NCBI GenBank assembly: GCA_947172415.1
Contig: OX359192.1
Coordinates: 5,830,501-5,894,500 of the forward strand
DNA: 64,000 nucleotides
From: Chondrosia reniformis
Taxonomy: Eukaryota; Porifera; Demospongiae; Chondrillida; Chondrillidae
Reading direction: 5' to 3'
The translations under genes were made by a program, and so were the position numbers. A model generated the notes under the pieces. The model searched no databases and was not told the DNA's origin. It saw only the letters and a list, made by a program, of their open reading frames with translations. Positions 56,354 to 64,000 of the stretch are shown piece after piece. Numbering within the stretch: position 1 is the stretch's first letter; each line of letters starts with the position of its first letter.

Positions 56354-59300
56354 AATGCAGCAACCTGAGGAGGTAGGGAATTTCATCTCACAAGCTTCAT
56401 AAAGAGTCTAAACAAAAAATATGTTTTTGCTATGTATTCATTGAGTGAGATATCTGATTGCGTCCCTTTTACAGTTTATTGACATAGTGGTTTAATTTAA
56501 ATATGCTTTATAGCTAGTATGACAGTTTGATTCTCCATAAACCATTGTCTATGTTTTCATTTTATTTTGAAGTCCAACTCGGATAGCTTGTCACCCAGTA
56601 AGATATTGATACTGCAACCTGGCTCCTGCAACATCCGCTTAGGCAGAGCTTCAGATCCCCTTCCACGGTCAGTACCTCATGTTATAGCCTACCGATGTAA
56701 TCATCAAGTGCGGATTTATGAGCCAGATGACACCTGTGTTTTACACCAGTATAGTCAGGTTGGTCCCCATTACATACTCCTCCTCATAATACGGAGCCAA
56801 TGTACTGCCCCTTAACTACAGATAGACAAGAAGCAAAAAAGAGAGGAGGCGCTAACAGAGATGTCACAGTACATCAAATTGAGGAGGCAGGCACTGGGTC
56901 TGCAAAGAACTACTGTACCTCCTATGCAAGTAAATTGTTGTGTAGAAACAGGCTTTATAGTATTTGATGAATAATCCCTTTTATGTCTCCAGTATATTGA
57001 ATTCAATTCTTCATTTGAACCTGCTACGTCACAGTTGTCCAGTGAAATTGAATGGTCAAATGTCAAGGATGACCCTAAATTTGTGATTGGAGACAAGGTG
57101 CTACTATATATGTATATCACCTTATATGGATATAAATTGAGTGGATAATTTATTCACACAAGTTATATAATAGCGAATATGCTCAGTGGAGCAGAAGAAT
57201 AAAGATAACACTTGTATTCCAAACCTCTCACAAGGTTTAGTTCCCTATAGGCCTTTTACTATAGAATGGATGTAGTATGTAGGAAAATTGTGTTTTTAAT
57301 TACTCATGTATCCAGGATGCTTGCTGGGTTGCATGTGTAATATATACTTACGTAACTCCACTACTGGTCACTTCTGTGTAGGCGCTCTATGTACCTCCAG
57401 GGTCAAACTATCAAGTTTACAAGCCAATGAAGCACGGACAATTAAATGTTGGGCCACATCAATCCCTTCAGCGACTGATGGATATACTTGAAGACCTATG
57501 GAGTCAAGCAATATATGAAATGTTGGAAATAACTAAAGAGGACTTTAAGGTATGATTACTATGCGAAGAAAGCTAGAATCTTGTTCCTACTGTAGAATCA
57601 CCCTGTCATCCATCTTGTTCCTAACTGTAGAATCACCATGTCATCCATCTTGTTCCTAACTGTAGAATCACCATGTCATCCATCTTGTTCCTAACTGTAG
57701 AATCACCACGTCATCCATCTTGTTCCTAACTGTAGAATCACCATGTCATCCATCTTGTTCCTAACTGTAGAATCACCACGTCATCCATCTTGTTCCTAAC
57801 TGTAGAATCACCATGTCATCCATCTTGTTCCTAACTGTAGAATCACCACGTCATCCATCTTGTTCCTAACTGTAGAATCACCACGTCATCCATCTTGTTC
57901 CTAACTGTAGAATCACCATGTCATCCGTCTTGTTCCTAACTGTAGAATCACCATGTCATCCGTCTTGTTCCTAACTGTAGAATCACCATGTCATCCATCT
58001 TGTTCCTAACTGTAGAATCACCATGTCATCCATCTTGTTCCTAACTGTAGAATCACCACGTCATCCATCTTGTTCCTAACTGTAGAATCACCATGTCATT
58101 CATCTTGTTCCTAACTGTAGAATCACCATGTCATCCATCTTGTTCGTAACTGTAGAATCACCACGTCATCCTGCTGGTTCCTGATATAACTGTGAGACTG
58201 CACTTAAAGGAACTTATGAATTTATTACTAATAAGAATGGGATTTAGCAGTGCCTTGCTCCATCAAGTAGCTTGAACAGATATTTAAAGGGAATGCCGTG
58301 TGAAAGAAATCTTGTCTTCCGCCCTTTAGGAGTCTGTGTGCGCAGCATTTGGGGCAGGCCTTAGTAGTGCATGTGTAGTGGATATTGGAGATGAAAAGAC
58401 AAATATTTGCTGTGTTGAAGATGGCATCTCCAATCCGTCTACTAGACTGACATTACATGTCGGAGGTAGTGACATAACTAGACTATTTTATGATCTGTTA
58501 TTAGAGGTTAGTCTACCTATAAAGGTACGCATAGGTAATCTGTTCCACCTCCTTCACTATCAATTAGTGCAAGTTTCCATATCGTGATTGCAAGCGAGAA
58601 GACCGATTGGATGGACTGCTGATTGAGGAGCTGAAGGAAACTTGGTGTCATGCTGATCTTGTAAAGCAATCAAATTATTTGTTAATGCAGACCAGTTGGT
58701 ATTGCATAATCTCTTGCTATTAGACAATGTATGGTGTGAAAGTGAATGACTTTCAAGTGATTCGGCCTGATAGACCCACTATGACTTACACTGTGAAGCT
58801 GGCGGATCAAGTCCTCTATCCCCCTTTGGTCAGTTTTTACTCTTCAATGGTTTTTCCCTTTTAGCTATGTAAATGTTGCACCAATAGGCTCTACTATACC
58901 CTGAGGCCTTTCAACTACCAGATGAACCACTAATCATGTGGCAGGACTCACAGGAGCCTGATTCAGAGGATCACTTAGATGAAAGCTACTGGCTAGAAGT
59001 GAGTAATGTAGACATAATTACAGTTTTTTCGCATTGGTTTAACACATTTTTGATTGGTTTAATGTTCTTTCACATTGATTTAACGGACGTTCGGAATGAT
59101 TTAACGTTTTCACTTGCTTTTAACGCTAAAATAGAGTACAGGTATTTGGGATTGGAAATGCGTTAAACCAATGTGAAAAACTGTAGTAGGTAATTGACTG
59201 CTGTAACTACAACTTAAGTGTTGTTGTTGCTATTCAGTGCTACTATTGGAGTACAGAAAGGACTTGACTTTATGAATTGCTGTTTTATTGTTCCCATAGA

Positions 59301-59961
59301 CCTCACAGTCAAAACCTTCAAAGGGTGGGCAAGAAAAGGAGAAATCTATGGACACCCAGAATACTTTTGAATTTGAAGAAAAGCCAAATCAGACAATCTC
59401 AGAGAAGATGAAAACTTGGCCAATTGGAAGTGTCCCAACCTTGACTGAAGCTATACATAGAAGTATAGACTGTTCTTGTAAGTATTCACTAATTGGAATA
59501 ACTAATGATGGGACAGTCCTTTACAAGTTGTTTCTGTCCTATTTTAGCTTCTGCAGAAATGAGAAAGAAACTGTATGGAAGTATCCTTGTAATAGGAGGA
59601 GGTTATGCCTTTCAAAGTGTAGCTACCGTGCTTCAGGCTCAGTTATACATTGAGTTGCCTGCCATCTTCCAAAAACCTGTCGATGCTATTGAAGTCTCTT
59701 CTAATCCTCGGGTAAGAAATAAATTTTTTATTACATTTGAGGTTTCAGTATGATTGTAGTGATTGTGAAGACTAAATGCCTTTTAACTACAATAAATTTC
59801 TTATTAACTGTGTACAGGATATGGACCCAACGTTTGTTGCATGGAAGGGAGCAGCTGTACTGAGTTACCTAGATACCACTCAGGAGATGTGGATCAACCA
59901 GGAGGAGTGGGTAGTCAGTGGAGTGAGGCTATTGAGGGAAAGAGTTGCATTCTGCTGGTAG
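56354..59961 (+). CDS. ACTR8: Actin-related protein 8 (INO80 complex)
   Basis: ARP8 is a nuclear actin-fold subunit of the INO80 chromatin remodeller that binds actin/ARP4 and linker DNA. A tiny first exon (MQQPEE) splices in frame to SNSDSLSPSKILILQPGSCN and IRLGRASDPLPRSVPHVIAY, the family N-terminus. Later matches are YQVYKPMKHGQLNVGPHQSL (about 57405-57470), SVCAAFGAGLSSACVVDIGD and EKTNICCVEDGISNPSTRL (about 58330-58440), ALLYPEAFQLPDEP (about 58890), EAIHRSIDCSC (about 59450), KKLYGSILVIGGGYAFQSVA (about 59560) and DMDPTFVAWKGAAVLSYLDT, ending RLLRERVAFCW. The end matches human ARP8 closely. One intron is occupied by a 35-bp minisatellite. Tandem with the ADAMTS-family gene 314 bp downstream. 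Confidence 0.94.
57190..57290 (+). repeat. Dispersed element A, partial copy
   Basis: CAAACCTCTCACAAGGTTTA, GTTCCCTATAGGCCTTTTAC, then GGATGTAGTATGTAGGAAAA: the right-hand half of element A, diverged. It lies in an ACTR8 intron. Confidence 0.8.
57580..58172. repeat. 35-bp minisatellite in an ACTR8 intron
   Basis: About 16-17 units of AATCACCATGTCATCCATCT plus TGTTCCTAACTGTAG. Units differ mainly by CATG/CACG and CCATC/CCGTC, so array variants could be typed. Period checked by position (the unit-end CTGTAG falls at 57630, then 57665). Confidence 0.96.
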
Positions 59962-60275
59962 TACCCTGGGAATGCTTTCCATTAACAATATGAACATTCT
60001 GTTAATGATGTGTTTTTATTCATTCTCTGTATTCCTATTCGTACATTGCACTTTTATTATAACAGTACAATCTTGAATAGTTCAACACAAACATGTTTGT
60101 CGTCTCTGGAGTGGTGGGGAGAGACATATAAGCTGTATATAAGCTGGAGCTGTGCTCAGTGCCAGCTTAGCAGTAGTTAGTTGTTTAGAAGAGTAAGTAG
60201 TCCCGGAAGAATTGTCATCGGTCCAAGGAGATATATATCTGCAGTTTGAAGGTGTCCAGTATTGAAGGATTGACC
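59962..60275. other. ACTR8-ADAMTS intergenic region
   Basis: 314 bp holding the ACTR8 3' UTR (TTTTTATTC and TTTTATTAT strings near 60015 and 60055) and the promoter of the next gene. Nothing else seen. Confidence 0.5.
60136..60143 (+). promoter_or_regulatory. Candidate TATA box of the ADAMTS-family gene
   Basis: TATATAAG sits 140 bp upstream of the ATG, and CTCAGTGCC about 20-25 bp downstream could be the start region. It is the only convincing TATA-like element near a gene start here, fitting a tandem, non-bidirectional gene. Confidence 0.4.
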
Positions 60276-63200
60276 ATGCAAGTGGTTGCCCTGGGTCTAT
60301 TTGTGGCATTCATTTTGTTGACATGGACTGAAGGAGAAGGCAGCCTCATTTCAGTGCATGATACAGGGAAACAGTTGTCAGAAGAAGATCTCAGACAACA
60401 TGTCCAGCTTACAGCAGAAAGTAAGTCAGTCAGGCAAGAACATTAAACAAATATTCAAATAGTAATGGCATTTCTACTCTTAAGTGTAATTTCTATCCAT
60501 AAATACTGTATAATGTTTACAACATGTAGCCCATCCATTACCCAAGACCCATGCAGTTGTTAAAGTCGCTAGGAGAACAAGGAGGAGAGATGCAAGTGAC
60601 AATAGAATTTCTGTCTCTATGAACTTTCTTGGTCAAAGCCACACATTCCAAATGGTCCCCAGTGATGGCCTCATTTCCCCCAGCTATGTTGTGGAGGAAA
60701 TTGGAGAAGACGGTGCCCTCCATGAGATTCCTAGTGTAGCTGAGGACTGTTACTTCTCTCAGGACATCAGAGAGGATTCCATGTCTGCACTGACAGTCTG
60801 TAATTCCTCTGTGGTAAGATCTCTGTTTCTCTCCTGTCACCTAGTCTGATGCATATGTGCTTGTTCACAGGAGGGAATGGTGAATGTAAACAACCACTCA
60901 TATGTCATTCAACCGAGACTCGGCCATGAAGAGGAGTCAGTTATCTGGGAAGTTAAAGATGCAGCTCTACATTTTGGGACAGATATACGTAAGTGGGTTT
61001 TTGTTATGTGAAGTAGCTAAACAGTTCATATATCCATTTCATCTGCTATAGTTGGTATAAAAAGGAAGAGGAAATACCCAACTTCCAGGAAAAGATCTCT
61101 GTCACCATTTCAGGAAAGGATGTTTGCTTTCAGGAAGGAGATTATTGAAGTGTTGGTCTATGTTGCCAGCGACGTAGGCGAAGATCGGAATCCAACCAAA
61201 GTTGAGCAATTTGTGCTAGCTATTGTCAACATTGTAAGACTACACGTGCTGATAGCCAAACTAAATGTTTTATAACAAGTCTGTCCTTGATTGCCTCGTA
61301 GTATTCTAGACTTTTGCAGGATGACACGCTACCACAGGTAAAACTTGTATCACTTGTCATTGAGAGTATTCAAAATCAGGTACAGCCAAGTATTGCATAT
61401 CAGTGACACCTAGGCTACATACTTACAAGTCTATTTTACTGACCTTATGATTTAGTCATTTAGTCCTTATATTATTGAAGACAGAGTGTTAGCCCTCCAG
61501 TTCTGTCAGTTGCAGCAGCAACTCAATGATCAAAATGGTCGCCATCATGATTATGCCATTTTGTTGACCAAGTAAAGTTGTTATTTCTATATATTAGGGA
61601 AGATGTTCAATTTACTCATTTCTATTCATAGACGTGATATCTGCAGCAAATTTTCTGTGGTAACATGTGACTCATCAAGTTTAGGTAAGCTGGAAGATTT
61701 TATCATGCCAATATTAAGTTTACTTTCATAGTCATTTTTGGATATAAAAATAGGGTTTGCCCCAGGAACTGGCACTATATGTAATGCAGAACAGTCATGT
61801 GCAGTAATTGAAGTTAAAGGTTATTTTACTGGTTTTCTAATGGCTCACTTAACAGGCCATGCGTAAGTATCAATCTTCCTACATACAATATACGTACAGT
61901 AAAGCAGTACTCCCTTGGACATGTTTATACATAGGCTTGGCATGGAGCATGATGGAAGGTTCTATGACTGTCCAGACGATGGATATATAATGTCAAGAGA
62001 CTTGAGGATAGGAGGAAGGAACAAGTACCACTGGTCCACCTGCTCAAAGGATGCATTGAGGAGGGCAAGATTGAATGGGCTTACCTCTTGTCTACTAGAT
62101 GGTCAATTGGAAGACAGGAAGCAATTAAGTGGGAACACCACCTCTCTAGATATGCAATGTACCGTACTGCTTGGCAATAGCAGTGCTGTGTGTCTATCTG
62201 CTAATGTGAGCATAAAGTAATTCAATAAGCTACAGCTTCACATATTAAGTACTGCCATTGTAAATATACAATAGGTATGTAATTGGCAGTTGATATTAGT
62301 GCTTGGATCATAGTAAAATGGCTGCCTGAGGTTAATTACTGACCATCTTTGGAGACCTATATTGGTTGCTATCTGCAGAGAATGTTTAATCTCTCAGCCA
62401 AATATAAGACCTGCCGGTCATATTTCCAATACACTTGCAAGATCTATTGTTATGAATATAAATTCATCAAATTTATAGGATTTGATACATGTGTATAGAG
62501 TACATTATGATACAGTACAGGGTTCTTCATATATAAAGTACATTATGATACAGTACAGGGTTCTTCATATATAAAGTACATTATGATACAGTACAGGGTT
62601 CTTCATATATAAAGTACATTATGATACAGGGTTCTCTGGAAGATATTTGTAATAAAGAGCTGTGGTGTGCTGATGTATCTGGAATGTGTCTTCCAACTGA
62701 GCAACTGGCATTAGATGGCTCGGAGTGTGGAAGAGACAAGGTAAATTGCTCTTAAATGTTGTTCTACTTTAACCTACAGTATATAAAAACTATTTGTTTT
62801 AGAAATGCTACAAGGGAATATGTAGAATGGATCATTCTTTGCTCGTTAGTGGTGGGTGGAGTTCATGGAGCCGGTGGCAAGGATGTTCGCACTCCTGTGG
62901 TTGTGGAATACAGTGCAGATCAAGAGAATGTAATAATCCTGCGTAAGCTCCTGGGATAACTTATAATACAATTTATATTTCTATGTTTTATTGTTGCTTG
63001 ACATGACAGGCCCATTGGTGGCAACTATTGCAATGGAAGTGAAGTGGATTGTAGAATTTGTAATTGTAATGGATGCAGTGAAAGTCTTGACGTGACTAGC
63101 ATCCTTAATGAACGGTGTCAATCCTTAGATTCCCATTACATCTATTCTAGAGGTCAAAAAATACAAAAAAGAATTAAGCTTACCAATTTACTTACAAATG

Positions 63201-64000
63201 GTTATTATATATTTCTGATAGATACTGACAATCCATGTAAACTGTCCTGTAAAGAGAGACACTTTGCCAGATTCTCTGAACCAATTCAGTACAATTTCTT
63301 GGAGAATGGATTTCCATGTGTGCCACATGACATTGAAGCAGAAGGAAGATGTGTGATGGGAGCATGCATTGTAAGTTTAAAATATTAGCAGCACCGGTCC
63401 CTTGTGTACAGCAACCATAAACTTTATATCCAGCAACTGTACCTCACCTGTACCTTGTATGCCCAACTGTAGAGCATTGGATGTGATCATGTTCTTGGCT
63501 CTAACACTATCATTGATGTTTGTGGAGTTTGTGGAGGAAACGGAAGTGCATGTTGGTTTAGATCAGAAACTGTTGAATTAAGGTCCCATTTTGGTGAGAT
63601 ACATAAAAGCACGTGTACAGTACATATACGTATAAATGGTCATTTACTTTTGTTGTAGTCCTAGGCAGGCTCAATACTACTATTAAATATACTACTTGTA
63701 CTTCATTCTGTAGGTTGGCATTATATAACCACTATCCCTCAAGGAGCTAGGGAAGTGGTTGTTAGGGAAACACCAGACACACCTGCTATATTTGGTATGT
63801 TCTCCAATCTGATGTGGTTACGTAATACTCACTTTCTACTTTATAATTTAGCTTTATACAGCAATGGTATAAGGTTGGTGATTGTTGGTGGGAGGAGAGC
63901 ACTATTTGGAACAGTAATTAAGCATGGATTTAGCAGAGTGGAAGGAGTTACTAGTGAATATATTGAAATTCCTGGTCCACTTACATCATCACTAGAACTT
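60276..64000 (+). CDS. ADAMTS-family protein, predicted catalytically dead, partial (3' end beyond window)
   Basis: Secreted, multidomain. The signal peptide is [20 protein letters not shown], followed by a propeptide (about 60540-61050) and furin-type sites in [16 protein letters not shown] (about 61057-61105). The reprolysin domain covers about 61106-61870: [37 protein letters not shown], then [20 protein letters not shown]. The zinc site, formed across an intron (exon end 61862, next exon about 61935), reads AHLTGHALGMEHDG. ADAMTS proteases have HExxHxxGxxHD; here all three His and the Gly are kept but Glu is Leu. A Met turn follows (DGYIMS). Next come disintegrin-like and TSP1 parts ([20 protein letters not shown], about 62845), the Cys-rich region with [11 protein letters not shown] (about 63515-63545) and the start of the spacer ([20 protein letters not shown]). 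Substrate-binding without cleavage is inferred. Confidence 0.88.
62495..62636. repeat. 38-bp tandem repeat in ADAMTS intron
   Basis: About 3.5 units of TACATTATGATACAGTACAG plus GGTTCTTCATATATAAAG, immediately upstream of the exon beginning [17 protein letters not shown]. Confidence 0.92.

Noticed and set aside
57580-58172. Regularly spaced direct repeats suggesting a CRISPR-like array
   Set aside because: Units are contiguous without variable spacers, inside an intron of a eukaryotic gene; it is a minisatellite.

Overview
The window looks like a compact, AT-rich genome of an early-branching animal. A sponge (demosponge) is the best guess, but that is inference. Animal-type genes are present: an ADAMTS-family protein, the U7 snRNP protein LSM11, DENND3 and SWEET/SLC50. 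All have spliceosomal GT-AG introns, many only about 50-70 bp long. Intergenic gaps are short, and intronic and intergenic DNA is full of TACGTA-type tracts and minisatellites. There are no prokaryotic, phage, plasmid or CRISPR features.

Layout from left to right: PIAS SUMO ligase (-, cut by the left edge); DET1 (+); TFIP11 (-); USP48 (+); SWEET sugar transporter (+); APC11 (-); DENND3 (+); UQCR11 (-); SKIC3/TTC37 (+); FKBP8 (-); a large unrecognised single-pass membrane protein (+); a gene-poor stretch at 51.1-53.5 kb and a doubtful small gene at 53.6-54.5 kb; LSM11 (-); ACTR8/ARP8 (+); an ADAMTS-family protein (+, cut by the right edge). Gene calls come from reading exons in the translated frames and comparing them with remembered family sequences. 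Exon borders are approximate except where a splice join is described.

The architecture is regular. All six minus-strand genes sit head-to-head with a plus-strand gene. Five of the six start-codon-to-start-codon gaps are only 54-95 bp, which implies shared bidirectional promoters. Neighbouring pairs meet tail-to-tail with gaps of roughly 150-470 bp. The genes are mostly housekeeping: ubiquitin/SUMO (PIAS, DET1, USP48, APC11), RNA processing and decay (TFIP11, LSM11, SKIC3), chromatin (ACTR8), respiratory chain (UQCR11) and Rab traffic (DENND3). They do not form a functional cluster.

The most interesting items are: (1) the ADAMTS-family protein keeps the three zinc histidines but has Leu in place of the catalytic Glu; (2) a large unidentified type I membrane protein with a sizeable cytoplasmic region; (3) a coding 24-bp minisatellite inserted in the catalytic domain of USP48; (4) a tRNA-derived SINE family, at least five copies; (5) an unidentified dispersed repeat, eight copies, whose three longest copies share an open frame; (6) intronic minisatellites in at least five genes. 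I saw no convincing new multi-gene system.
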